NCBI GenBank assembly: GCA_002964805.2
Contig: PUDQ02000129.1
Coordinates: 1-47,795 of the forward strand
Reading direction: 5' to 3'
DNA: 47,795 bases
Source: Trametes villosa
Lineage: Eukaryota; Basidiomycota; Agaricomycetes; Polyporales; Polyporaceae
The first letter of the stretch is position 1. The number at the start of each line of letters is the position of its first letter. Of the stretch, positions 34,515 to 45,768 are shown piece by piece. The position numbers were made by a program, and so were the translations under genes. The notes beneath the pieces are model-generated. The model was given only the letters and a program-made list of their open reading frames with translations. It was not told the DNA's origin and did no database searches.

Positions 34515-36959
34515 ATGGTCTCTACTCGTTCTTCTAACTCTGACGCCCATCCCGGGGCCATCGTCATGCCCAAGGCGCGTCGTTCATCTGATGAGGTGAA
34601 GCAGGGCAAGAGTAAGAAGAAAGCCGAGAAGGAGGCGCAGGAAGCGGAGGAAGCACGTACGAAGGCTCAACTGGCAGCACTGGAACTCGAGATCAAGGAG
34701 AAGACAGAGCTCTCAGAGAAGCTTCGCCTAGCGCATTCCAAACAGAAAGTGTCGAACACATCAGTGAGTTGCCAGATACGTACCTGAATATCATTCTCAC
34801 ACGTCGTACCAGGGAAAGCGAAAGCGCTCCCAGGCCCCTTCGGGACCGCCGGCGAACGAGCAGAACGATCTTGATAGGTACTCAGGCTCTGAGGCACCAA
34901 CTCCTGCACCCCATCGCCTACAGGAACCGGATGCAGAGGAGAGTTCCGCGCAGGAGTCTGGCCCCGAGACGCCTAAGGTCCCTCGGAAGAAGCTCAAGAC
35001 ATCGAAGGAGTCGCTGCGTGTTGGCGTACAGGCAGCAAAGCTGAGTATCAAGGCGGCAGCGAAGTCGGACGGCACCTCCTCGGAGTCGGCGCTTAGCACC
35101 GACACTGCCACTACGAAGTAAGATAATCGATCACACCCTCCCACTTGCCTACTCATTCCTGTCCTTCTCGTATCGCCGCTCTGCTCTGCCCTGCCACACT
35201 GGGAGTAGGAGCTCGAATCGCGTCAAGTCCTGGGCGCAAAACGTAAAGCCTCAATCGTCAGCTTCTACCGCATCTCAGTCAACCGCCTCGAACCCGCCGC
35301 GCACCTTCGCCGTACCCCCGACTCCTTACGTCGAGCAGGAGAAAGCACTGGCCAAGAAATCCCAACCCAGGCCGCGACCGGTCTCTGCAAAGAACAAGAC
35401 GTCAGACGAAGCGAAGCTCCAGGAGAACGAGGGCGAGAAGCCACAGCAGAAGGAGAAGCCCGTCCCGAAGTCCCAGTCGAGCGAGAAGTCCAAGGCTCGT
35501 TCGGCTGCTTCAGCGCCCAAGGTCAAGGTGGAGCCCGAAGAGCCGGAGCAGAGTGGCTTCGTGACGACGGAGGATGAGGGAGTCGAGGAAGAGGCCGCGA
35601 AGAGCAGCCCGGCAAAGAACGGTGCACGTTTGACCAGTGAGGTTAGTACAGTGCACACATCTTAGGCTCCGCTCATAACGCTCTCATTAGGCTATCGTCA
35701 AGTGTCAGCAGGTGGATTTGTCCACCCCCGGGAAGAAGAAGGCGAAATCGCGCTCGGTCAAGTCGGAGGGGAGTCGTGTGTCCGGTTCGGCCGGGTCAAC
35801 GAAGTCATCGGTGAGACACCCTGCTCCTATGACATCCATCGCCGCGCTTCACGTCCCCTATAGGCTATCGAGATTGAAGACGAACCGCACAACGCCCCTC
35901 CCGAGAACCCTGGTGCCAAGTCGGCGCGTTCCAGTAGTTCTAGTACGGCCAAGAACTCGGACCTCCCGGAGCTGGTCCACGTCGACAACGCGTGGAAGGA
36001 TGTGTTCCTTCCGACGCTCTTCGCCTGGCTCGGTTCTCGCAAGAACCCGTGGCCGATGTCTGACATCGTCACGGTGTCAATCGTCCGCAAGATCTGGAAT
36101 GCTGTGTACGGCGAGGATAGTGGATACCTCGTGCAGGCCGGCGACGTCGTGATGTCTATCGTAAGTTGTCTATACATCCCATGAGTGCGTTTGCATCATC
36201 TTTCTTGTAGGTCAATCAGCGCGCCTATGAGTGGCGCGGTATCTTCGGCAGCACTGCACTGCGCTCTTTCGAGACGTTCTTCGCCTCTGACCCCGCTCGA
36301 TACGCCACGGCCGACGCGCGCAGCGCGTATTGCGCAAAGGTTCTTCAACGCGGCAGGCTGTTTTACGAGGACCCCGACGGCACAGACAAGACGGTACGTT
36401 TCTGGTGCTTTCTCGATTCTCATTCTCATACATCCTCACCCAGGGACTGTATCACTCTTCGTTCGTCATCAACTCGTTGTCCTTCCATATGGAGGCGATC
36501 CACGGTGCTGTCGACGTCCCCGCGCTGTACAAGAAAGCGGAGGATAAGTACCCGTGGGGAGCGGTTGGTTTAGCGGCGGTTGCGGTAAGTTCAAGCTGCG
36601 TGTTGTACTAGAGGTATTCCAACATTGCTCATACTCTTTATCAGGCGTTCCGGGCGGCGACTCTCTGGCGCATGAAGAGAGTGACATACGACAAGAAAGA
36701 TAACCGGCCGGTGGCGTCAAAGGTCTTCGACGCCAAGAAGGGCAAGGAGACTAGCAAAGACGTCGAGTTCAGCATCACCAACTCGGGCGGGTTGACCGCG
36801 AAGTTCGTCGGAACTGTCGAGAAGCTCGACCCCGACGTCCGTCAGCGACTTCTGGATGTAGCCATTGAGCGTGCTCAGCTCCCGGCTCCGCTCGCTGTCG
36901 CCAACGCTGACCCGATGCAGGTAGAGGACTTCGACTTCGCTGACCTCGTTGAACAATAA
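34515..36959 (+). CDS. 680-aa protein of unknown function with conserved C-terminal domain (DUF6532-like)
   Basis: Predicted exons: 34515-34763, 34813-35117, 35209-35641, 35691-35810, 35864-36160, 36211-36393, 36444-36584 and 36645-36959. All seven introns (49-91 nt) keep frame and have good GT..AG ends. Residues 1-390 are low in complexity, charged and Lys/Glu/Ser-rich, with a short coiled-coil-like helix (EEARTKAQLAALELEIKEK) and several nuclear-type basic patches. A compact domain starts near residue 413 (WKDVFLPTLFAWLGSRKNPW, VRKIWNAVYG, AYEWRGIFGS, FYEDPDG, SFHMEAIHG). This resembles a family of unknown function, probably DUF6532, that is abundant in Agaricomycetes. The name is from memory and unverified. 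The stop codon overlaps an AATAAA signal (36955-36960). It lies in the large transposon, so it is cargo or an accessory factor. No function is claimed. Confidence 0.8.
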
Positions 36960-38103
36960 ATGTTTGTTCATTGTATTCCGTTGTGTCTTCCTAACTGACA
37001 AGGACCTTCGCAGGTTTGATAGCCCCGTACATCGACTCTCCCGCACTCTGCGCCCTCAACGGCTGCACTCGTTCTCTCGTCGTCGCCCTCAACGGTGTGG
37101 TGATTGTCCATCAAAGCCCTGCATCTCTCACGCTCCTCTTTCGCCCTCCCGTATCGGTTGAACCCTCTTCCTTCCAAGCATACCACTCCCATCGTAATCT
37201 CTACATCTCCAGCATCGTCGTCGCAGGACCGCCGCAACACTACGACCCCCCGGATGCTCCGCCGCCTCCCCACGTCCGCGCTCTGGTCGCCGCCGTACGC
37301 CCTCGTCTACACGCCCTTCATGCCAGCCAACGAGCCCGTACATCAGCCCCATTGCGTCATGCTTGCCTGCCAGGCCGCGGGATTGCTGCTCTTGCATTGC
37401 GCCGTCTCGGGGCTGCGGCGTTGTCACTGTCCTGATGCCACCATTTCGCGTTATCCGTTTTATTAGTACCAGCTTCCTGTCTGTGTTTCTGTCGCCCTTG
37501 AGGCTCTTTCTGTCTTATCCCGCTTTCATTCATTACATCCTGCCGTTTCTCTGATCGCCCTTAGCATGTCCTTTCCGCTGTTGGAGGTTCAATATATCTG
37601 TTTACTTGCCTTATTTCGGGATTTCGTCCGTCGTTTCCTTGGCTTCTGGGCCTCTTGATCCCCATGCTCTCCGCACTCACTCACTCCGGGGTGGACTCAC
37701 TTTGACACTTGCGCGGGCTTTGCGTCTGCCTGTGCAGGTGCGATTGACCGGTTTGGTTCCATCTTAGGTCCTGGAAGGCGATGCTTGAGGTAGCGGCATG
37801 CTCCGAGATTGCGAGCTTCAGGTGATCTCAGGCTTGACCGCTCTGTGGGTGCATTTGCGCCTTGGGGGCTGCAGAACGAGATCTTTTGGCTGAGCATATT
37901 GAGAGTTCTTGATACCGCATTGCGAGCTGTGAGTTCAACCACACCTTCCCGACTTTGGGTCAATAGATTCAGAGCATAAGTATACCAGTTATGAAGAAGA
38001 GCTATTATAGAAGAGTCTCATGGCTGTATGTCGAGAGGGTGCATTAATCTCTGGGGAGCTCTTAGGTTATTTACAAGGAGCTAAGGGCCAATAAGGCGAC
38101 CCC
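36960..38103. other. Right subterminal region of the large element, no gene seen
   Basis: This region holds the 3' UTR of the 680-aa gene, then T/C-rich sequence without recognisable genes. The last 150 bp before the terminal repeat contain ATGGCTGTAT (inverse of the ATACAGCCAT near the left end) and GGCCAATAAGG. These are candidate subterminal binding words. Confidence 0.5.
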
Positions 38104-38117
38104 GGATTTTGCTGATG
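38104..38117. repeat. Right terminal inverted repeat of the large element
   Basis: GGATTTTGCTGATG, the exact inverse of 12228-12241. It abuts the left end of the small element, forming the palindrome TTTTGCTGATGCATCAGCAAAA at the junction. Confidence 0.8.
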
Positions 38118-39782
38118 CATCAGCAAAACAGCAACAGGCTTGCAAGCCCTTGCGAGCGCTCGCAAGCCCTTACAATGGGCGAAATCGCTTACGATGTCCC
38201 GACCTACAGGGACACGCCTTATATAGCGTTCCCCCCCCTCTCGGCTACGATTACAATCGCCCTGGTCGCTCGGGATCGCCTCGGGCGGACCGGGTCCTTA
38301 CATACGATTGAAGATATTCTATAGAGTCACAAGTGTATGCACTCAGTTTTATAAAATATAATCTGGGCTGCCGGTTCCATAGCATGGATTCCCGGCGGCC
38401 CCGGTGCTCGTTCTGGCACAGCCCAAAAGGATGCGAAAAACGATTATATTATACACACTAACATACAGCAGGAGCGACACTACGGGCACGGGCGCCGAAG
38501 CACGAGAACGCGACGCCGGCCCGCGCGTGGCGGCGCGAAGACTGAAAGACGTGCTTGCGGGCGGTGCTGGGCCCGGGGTATGGAGCACGTGAGCGCGGCG
38601 GAAGCAGGCGCAGTGCAAGGGCGCAGGGGCACTCTCGAGCGAGAGCGCGGGGACGTGAGGCCGCGGGGACATGCAGGGAAGAGAGCGCGAGCGCGGGAGC
38701 TAGGAGTGTTGAAGCTAAAGACCAGATGTAGATGAGAACGACACGGAGAGAGAGCATAGCGAGAGGAGAGGAACGCGTGAAGACGAAGGCAATCTAGAGC
38801 GAGACGAGGAACAGTGTGCGGCCAGTCACTTGAAGGAACCGGGCGTAGGCTTACCGCTGCTGGAGGGACCAGTCGCTCTCTCTCGAGCTCCTGTTCGTGC
38901 GCCGCGAAGTGGTGGTCGCCCGTCGGTCCTGCGCATATAGTCAGCACTTCTTGTCCTGTTGTTAGGTACGGGCCGTTATCACGCAGGACATACCGTGAAA
39001 CTCTGCATAAGAGACGTCTCCCTAGAAGTCAGTAGTATCAAGACACTGGAAGGCAAACTATATGCGACTCACTGAACATGTAACTTTCCTACCAGCCTCC
39101 GATTGAATCCCACTTGCTGTTGTAGGCCATCAGAGAGAAAGAAAGGGGGAAGAGAGACGATGGGGAGCAGCAAAGCGCGGGCGTTTTTGAGGGCCGAGGG
39201 CGTGGAGTGGCCATTCGAAGGCGATGCGGACTTTGAATTCAGAATGAATAATGACTTGAAAGGCAGTTCGCTTGCTAAATCTAGCAAACGCGACCTACTT
39301 ATTCGCGTCTGACCTGAAGCTGAGTACTTACTCTGACCACCTGTCCGACGACTCCCCCAGCTGTACTAGTATCTCGGATGAGACTACGTACCCGGCCGAT
39401 ACGAACGCTCAGGCGACGACGGCGAGCCGTCAGATGCCCGGGAATGCGGCGACGAGTATCTAGGCTTCGTGCCGCAGTGACTGGGGTCGTGTTCATGTAC
39501 TTAAGTAGTACTCCGTACTTAACGGTCACCCAGCGCCAGTCATTGGGAGGCTCGAGATCTCGCGGGTGGGCGACCGACCGCTTTTTCGAGCCCGTACAGT
39601 GTGTGAAATACGATGCTATACGACTACACGTAATCTCCTCCTGCACGGTGTGGCCTTGATATCGCTTGCGAGGCCCCGCCCGGTCCTCCCAAGCCCTTCC
39701 AAGCGAAAGCGAGCGCTTGCAGATGCGCGCCGAGTTTGCAATGCCTACAATCCTTTAGCGGGCGCTTGCACTTTTGCTGATG
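38118..39782. mobile_element. Small non-autonomous element with the same terminal repeats
   Basis: This 1,665-bp element has 11-bp terminal inverted repeats CATCAGCAAAA (38118-38128; 39772-39782) identical to the outer 11 bp of the large element's ends. Its interior has no recognisable gene. Both ends carry clusters of GCAAGC and AAGCCCTT words, for instance 38138-38170 and 39690-39720, typical of subterminal transposase-binding repeats. It is flanked by AC at 12224-12225 and 39783-39784 once the large element is removed. Its first two bases now also appear at 12226-12227. It probably depends on a transposase encoded elsewhere, possibly that of the large element. Confidence 0.72.
38149..38166. 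repeat. 18-bp perfect palindrome in the small element
   Basis: CTTGCGAGCGCTCGCAAG lies 31 bp inside the left end and is flanked by two AAGCCCTT words. Related GAGCGCTTGC occurs near 39711, close to the right end. A dyad this close to the terminus may be a transposase-binding site or form a hairpin. Confidence 0.6.
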
Positions 39783-42700
39783 ACTGCCCGCCTACTTTGG
39801 CCGACTGTGTTCCATCCTCTCTCCTCGCGATAAGTAGACACCACCGGTGCGGTATATGCCAGAGATCGCTGAGCAGCGCCGCGACGTGGCCTTTGAACTG
39901 GTGCGGTCCGGGAAACCCATGTCGCGCGAAGGGACCCGGATCGACAGACCCCGAGTCGCGCGAGTTGATCTAACCATTTGTGCCAGATTAGGCAGCCGGT
40001 GTGATTTGAGGCGCCCGCTGCAACGTTTGCGCGCTGCCGGCACTCGCAGCTCACTCTCCGACGCCCACAACACTCTCTGCACGTCCGGCTTGAATATCCA
40101 CTCTTGAAGAATGCGATGCATGGCGTTTAAGCTGCCGAAAACCTCAATTTACTCTCTACGCCATGGATTTGGGCTGTAGATCGAGCCGCCGAACTGGATG
40201 GACGCGATCGACAGCTCCGGCTCACTCACGATAGGGTCGTCCATCGCCCGACTGTCCAGCCGGCTCTTTTGGCCGCCTGCCTGCCTTTGCTGTATTTCTG
40301 TCCCATTCTAGGAGCTCGATGGCCTTACTCGCGCCTGCAACCCAAGTGAAGTTGTCCGACGCTCTCTTGCAACGACTTCCCCACTTCCAGCATGCGCCGG
40401 GCTCTGCAATAGTCGTCTCCGCGCCGGAATAGTGCAGGCCACGGGAATGCCAAGTCTACGATGGGTCGACACTCGCTACCGCCCTTGACGCAGCGCCGGT
40501 CCTTTTCCTCTCGAGCCGAGCCGGTCGCACGCCTCACCCGGATCTGGATGTCCCTGGGTGTTGCACCGTCGACGTCGTCCGGCAGGCCCCATCGCCGAGC
40601 TTCCGCAACCAGACCTGCGGCCGTATGTCGCCGCGGATCTTGCTCACCGCACCGCGAGGTATGCGTTTTGGCGACCCCGCCGTTTTGCAGAAGTTACGTT
40701 TTCTAGCGACGCCCTGCCAGCATACTGATAGATCCGAGCCTAGCACGTACGCGTCGAAGTATTCTCGTACAGCTTCACCGGGTAGAATAACAGCAGTCGG
40801 CATTTATTACGCAACCGCGAGGGGCAAAGCAGCCGCCGTTGTCCCGTACCTTGCGTTGTAAGCCGTGCGGCGTCAGGAATTCCCCAAATTTCGCAGGACT
40901 CGCGGATAGAGTGAGTACGGTACATTCACGACATGACCATATGCTGAATAGCGAGAGCGTCCTAGGATCTCGTCCGTATGAATTCATCTGTGCACGCTCG
41001 GGTGCTGTGTAAGTAAAGACTGTATCACACCCGTCTTGCTGCACCCGCTCACGTACTCGGCATGAAGCACGTATAGTCGCCACCTATGCGAACGTGCGGG
41101 CGCCGCGATCGGTTGGACAGCGGCCTCCGTGTCCCTCGGAGATGTTGCTACAATACTACTCTGTTCGTCCCGTCTGCCCTGCAGGATCACTACGAAGAAT
41201 AACACCAGCATCCTTGGTCTTGGAGCGACGCCGACATGCCTGCCCATGAACCGCATATTCAAGCTCATTGTAAAGACGAGGATAGACTGCGGGACGGCCC
41301 GATTGTAACACAGATTGCATAAAATGTGTCCGCATGGCGGGTGAGTCGCGAAGTTGCCCCGTACATCTCGAGCAGTCTGTGGCCTGAGATTCAGTCGTTC
41401 CGCCTCGAACCGCAGGCCTCGGTATGTCCACAGGCGGCCGACGCGCACCCGTACGCGGTGATTTGGGCAGAATCACTAACATGCGATTGCGCTAGAAACA
41501 CTGGCTGCCCGCCATCGCAAAGCGGTACGTAGCTGCGTGGATAGCACGCGCTCACACCTGCTAAACGAGTGTATCCGTTGCAGGGTCACGTATGGAACCC
41601 CGCACCCTCGTCTGTGATGGCTGGCCAATCTGGGGAACGACCCCGCTCGCCAGTGGGCTGTATCGACACGCCCGTGAACCGTGGCAAAAGGTACGCTCCT
41701 CAACCAATCGTACGCCCTCGCTGCTGAGATCTGAGAGCTCACAAGGGAATCTCTCGCCGCCCTTTGGCTGCTGACCCGAGTCCGTCCCGCTGTAATGGTA
41801 CACATCGCCAAAGCAGACCCCCGAGCTTGTGGCTCTGGCTCTAACCGTGCCACCGGGCATTGAGGCACAGACGGTTTGCGTTCAGCCCGTGCCCAATCGC
41901 CAAGGCTGTAAACGTTATCAACCGCGCCTCGCCGCCGGCAGTGCAGTTTGCAAGGCATGAGAGTCGCCTCCAAGTCGGCGGGACAGCGCCAGGATTCGCG
42001 CCACGGTTCGGCAGCCGTCATATGTGCGAGTATCACGAGTGTACGGCGGACCGATCGCGCGGGCGAGTGCGCTCGAGCTGTAGACAACTCGTCATTTGTA
42101 TATTCAGCGTGTTCGTGCCGTATACGCCAATTCAGAGGACAGAATCTCGAAGCCACTTCTGTGTGCCATTACCATCGCCCGTCCGCGCGATCGTTGCGCC
42201 CGCCGTGCCCGGGACAAGGGCGCACGGTCGGCAGACAACGAACGGGTGTGTCCTCTTGCTCGCCGTCATTTCCGCTGAAACACGCCTACGGGCGCCGGTC
42301 GATCTACTCGCACCCTCCTCTCCGTTTCGCGCGTGAAGCGATGTCGCTCCGCCGCATTCGCTCGGCCGCCGCTATGCGACGCGTAGCTAGCAATCTTCGT
42401 GCCACAAGACACGCCGCGTCGCGGGCGGAGGACCGGGAGCGGGCGACACAGCGGAATGCCTCTCCCAGCACCGTCCAATCCAAAAACATGCAAGCCGCGA
42501 GGTTCACGGCACGAAACAGAATATATTTGCTAGGCTAGTACCTACGTGCACTGGCAGAGAACGCTCGCCGCCGCCAGACGGCGCGGCCTGCATCCGTCTG
42601 CCCGTCTCGAAGTCGAAAACCGCGCTCGCACGCCGGGGCAACAAGGCTCGACGACGGCAGCCTCACGCGTTCCGGTTCGCATTCAGCCCTCCTGGCGGAC

Positions 42701-45700
42701 GGGCTCGCGTCGCACAGCAAGAGACACATCGCGGCGCTCCGCCGAGCGCCGCCCCATGATGCGAGGGGAAGACCCGGAGTCGGGGGCTGAGCGGGCGTGG
42801 ATCCGACACCGCATGCGGGGAGCGTGCCTGCCGTGCCATCGAGGGCGCCGGGCGGGGCGTTGGCGTCGCGTTCCGTGCCGTGCATTCTCTGGGATGCGTC
42901 CCCCCGCCTTGCGAAGCCCGTGGCGAGGGAGCTCGACTGAGCAGAGAGGCGAGCGCACGCGTCCCAGCGACCTAGCGTGCGCACGAACTCGGTCAGTTCA
43001 CCGCGAGCGCGAAGCTCGCGAACGCCACCGAAATCCCCTTCTGCGCCCTCGGTGCCCCGAGCACAAAGACGACATCGGGCACACGCCGCCGCAGAGGGCG
43101 CGTTTCAGACGACCAGGCGAACACCCGCCCGCCCCTCGACGTTCCTGCGGTCCGGACTCGTGCGTAGCGACACAGCCGCGGCGCAGCGCGAAGCGACGCG
43201 GGCGGACCACTGCCATCCGCGCGTACACACGGACGCGGGGGAACGGCGGACAGCGGATGATGTCTGCGTGCCGGAGGTCCGTGCGCGGCGCCGCGGACGC
43301 GTATATATCCCGCCCGTGTCGGCGTCGAGCAGCGTGCCAGCCTCCCCGAGGCCCACATCCCGCTCCCCGCTCTGCTCTGCCCCATAGACTCGAAGACGGC
43401 AGCGCACCGCCGCACGCAACCCGGTGAGTTTGCGCTTCGACGGTGTTCGCCACGCTCAAGGGCATCGTTGGCCACAGCGACGACATACACTCGGCTTCGA
43501 CGGCGACGCCCTGCGTCCACTCGGCCTGCGCGGACCTCCGAAAGGGCGTACCGTTCGCTTGCCACTCTCCGCAGCACGTCTGGCTGACAGTGCATCTAGG
43601 TCCCGTGCGCGACGTCTCCGTGGGGGTGCCGGCGCGTACGAAGCGCGAGCGGCGTGGCCGGGCGTTGAGGCCGGATGCTAATAGGTGGGGCAGGTTAGCG
43701 TAGAGTACTAGTAGCATAGCTTGCACGCACCCGATGCGCGCTACGGCCGGGTGGCGCGGGGCTCGATGCGCACTGTTGCTCCGCGAGGTGCTCGGTGACA
43801 AGAGCATGGCGGGCCGTCTGCCGAGGACGCCGAGGGCGCGCAGGAGGTTGGCGTTCGGCCGCCATGCACGCCCGTCCGCGCGCCAGCCGGTATGCTTGAG
43901 AGGGCGCGCCAGAGTGGGCGGGCGCCGCACGACTACGAGGGGACGCGAGGCGCGGGGACGTACCTCGCCCGCCAACGGGTGCCGAGCACCCCTGTCACTT
44001 GTGAACGACGTCGGAGAGGACTCTCCTCCCCCGCCCACCGTGCAGCCCTGGACGGACGCGTTCGCGACGCGCCCGCGGCTCGATCGGGCGCGATCTCCGC
44101 TTTCCCTGCAAAACGGTCGAAATTCAAACCGTCCCCGCGCGCTCGGACGCGACTGCGGGCGGTCGCGGGGATGCAGGAGAGCCTCGGGGCCGAAGCGCGT
44201 GGCGGTCGGCGGGGAGGGCGGGCGGGAATGCGCCCTTCTCCGTTGCTGCCCATGAAACTGCACGAGATGACGGAAAATTTTTCGTCTCGTACCGCGCGGG
44301 AAACGCGCCGGGTGTACGCGCCGTGGTTCGGCCGTGCCTCCGGTCGCGTTTTCGAGGCTTTCTGGTGGGTTTTGAGGATGATACGGGCGATTTGGTGCTG
44401 CAAAGACCTGAAAAAGCGATATGCCGGGCGGAGTTCGTGTCCGAACGGCACGCAAACGCACCACAAGCACGGCCCTGGGTATCTCTCCCGTATGGCCAAC
44501 GGCGGAGCGCGTCGGCGGGGAGACGGCGGCGGAAGAACGCGGAAGCGGGGCCGGCGCAGTGTTGCCCGGTGCGCGGTATTGCGGGCGATGGGCGGGAGGC
44601 GTGGCTGTATGCGTGCAACGGCCACGTCCTCCGAGTGTCGGGAACGCATCCCCGGCGGCTGGGAGGCGGGTAATGCGAACGGACAGGGATGGGCGTCGAG
44701 TTTGGCGGGGGTGGCTGAGAGAGGCGGGGTAAGCGTCTAGGCTGATCGCGTCGAAGCGAGCCGAGTGCGCACCTCACGACAGGATGTGCCTCCGGGACAT
44801 AGCCCTGGCCGTGAGCAGGACCGACGACAGAGGAGGGCGGCCGCGGGCAGCCCGCACACCTGTGTTGGGCACGTAGTTTGAGCACGCCCCGAGACAGCGC
44901 AATCGCGGCTGGCCATTCCCAACGCGATCTGCAGCGCAGATGTCGGGCGCACGGACGGCGCTGCCTGCAGTCGCTTGCGGTTGCCGCTGCAGTGCAGGCG
45001 CGGCTGGCTCGGATAGCGGTGGCTGCGTGCGCGTGAGCGATTCACACTGCAGTCTGGTGAGAGATTGAGCAGACAGAGAGAAGCGTTGGACATACGATGG
45101 TATGCCCATGCCGGACCCCACAAGTGCCCTCGCGTAGGGGATGCGATGGGCGGGACAGAGCAGCGAGACGAGTCGGTGGCGGCAGCCCAGAGAGCACTCG
45201 AGAGTCGACGATCGAGTGAGTCGGCAGAGAAACGCGAGCAGAGGCGTGGCCGAGAGAGGCAAGTCTCGAGGGCGCAGGGGAGAGTGAGAGAACGCAGTGA
45301 GCGGCCGTGGCAGGCGTCGAGCGAGAGCCTGTCGAAGCGTCGTCATACCGATCGCGTGACGTCACGCGTAGGCGCCCCTGCCCTCCGTCGTCGCCTCCGA
45401 GTCTTCGTCCGCCACCACGCCGATCTCCCACCCGCGCATGCCCCAGCAGCTCAGCCGGTGTACGGAGGCGGTCGTCTTCAGGCCGTCGCTACGGTGAGCG
45501 CTTGCGCGGGAGATTGAGCGATTCGCTGAGGACCCGGCACCGTTTCCGGGTCCTGGGAGAGCCGTCGAGCAGCGTTCTGATCCCGGACTGCGAGGAAATC
45601 GTTTGCAGCAGAGGAGAACACTAGGGAGGCCCCCGTGCTTTCCCTCCTTTGGCTCCCCTCCGTTTGGGCAGCCGGTCTCGATCCAGCCGCCATGCCTCCA

Positions 45701-45768
45701 GCACGTAGCGCGCTCATGCGTCGCAGACGGTCATCTCTTGCCATGGGTATGTCGTCGGTTGTAATCGC
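39781..45768. repeat. Block B, copy 2 (right flank of the insertion)
   Basis: This is the second copy of 781-6768, offset 39,000, with no difference seen. It begins with TGAC, the first two bases of which double as the end of the small element. It contains copies of the TATA/donor signal (43302-43429) and the CRE palindrome (45354-45367). It shows no recognisable gene. Confidence 0.92.
45354..45367. promoter_or_regulatory. Palindromic CRE-type site, copy 2
   Basis: GCGTGACGTCACGC, identical to 6354-6367 and the same distance upstream of the HMG-box start. Confidence 0.45.

Larger units (their letters stand above)
12228..38117 (-). mobile_element. Large Plavaka/KDZ-type DNA transposon carrying TET/JBP gene and cargo
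   Basis: This 25,890-bp element is bounded by 14-bp perfect terminal inverted repeats CATCAGCAAAATCC (12228-12241; 38104-38117) and flanked by CA on both sides. Just inside, the termini share ATACAGCCAT in inverted orientation. Contents from left: subterminal region, transposase (minus), TET/JBP-like dioxygenase (minus), unassigned region, decayed FKS fragment with a nested copia element, F-box-type gene (minus), 680-aa unknown gene (plus), and right subterminal region. Without the copia element and its duplication it is about 19.5 kb. The empty allele-like site at 781-784 shows that the whole block is an insertion. That it is one element and not several is inferred from the matching ends. 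Basidiomycete TET/JBP genes are known to be linked to KDZ-type transposons, which fits this arrangement. Confidence 0.8.

Noticed and set aside
12228..38117. Classification of the large element as a Helitron
   Set aside because: It has terminal inverted repeats and target duplications, lacks a Rep/helicase gene, and encodes a Plavaka-type transposase.
12222..39784. A 4-bp TGAC target duplication for a single 27,555-bp insertion (12226-39780)
   Set aside because: TGAC does occur at both borders, but this reading leaves unequal ends (CACATCAGC against TCAGC) and ignores the head-to-head terminal repeats at 38117/38118. Two nested insertions with 2-bp duplications explain every base.
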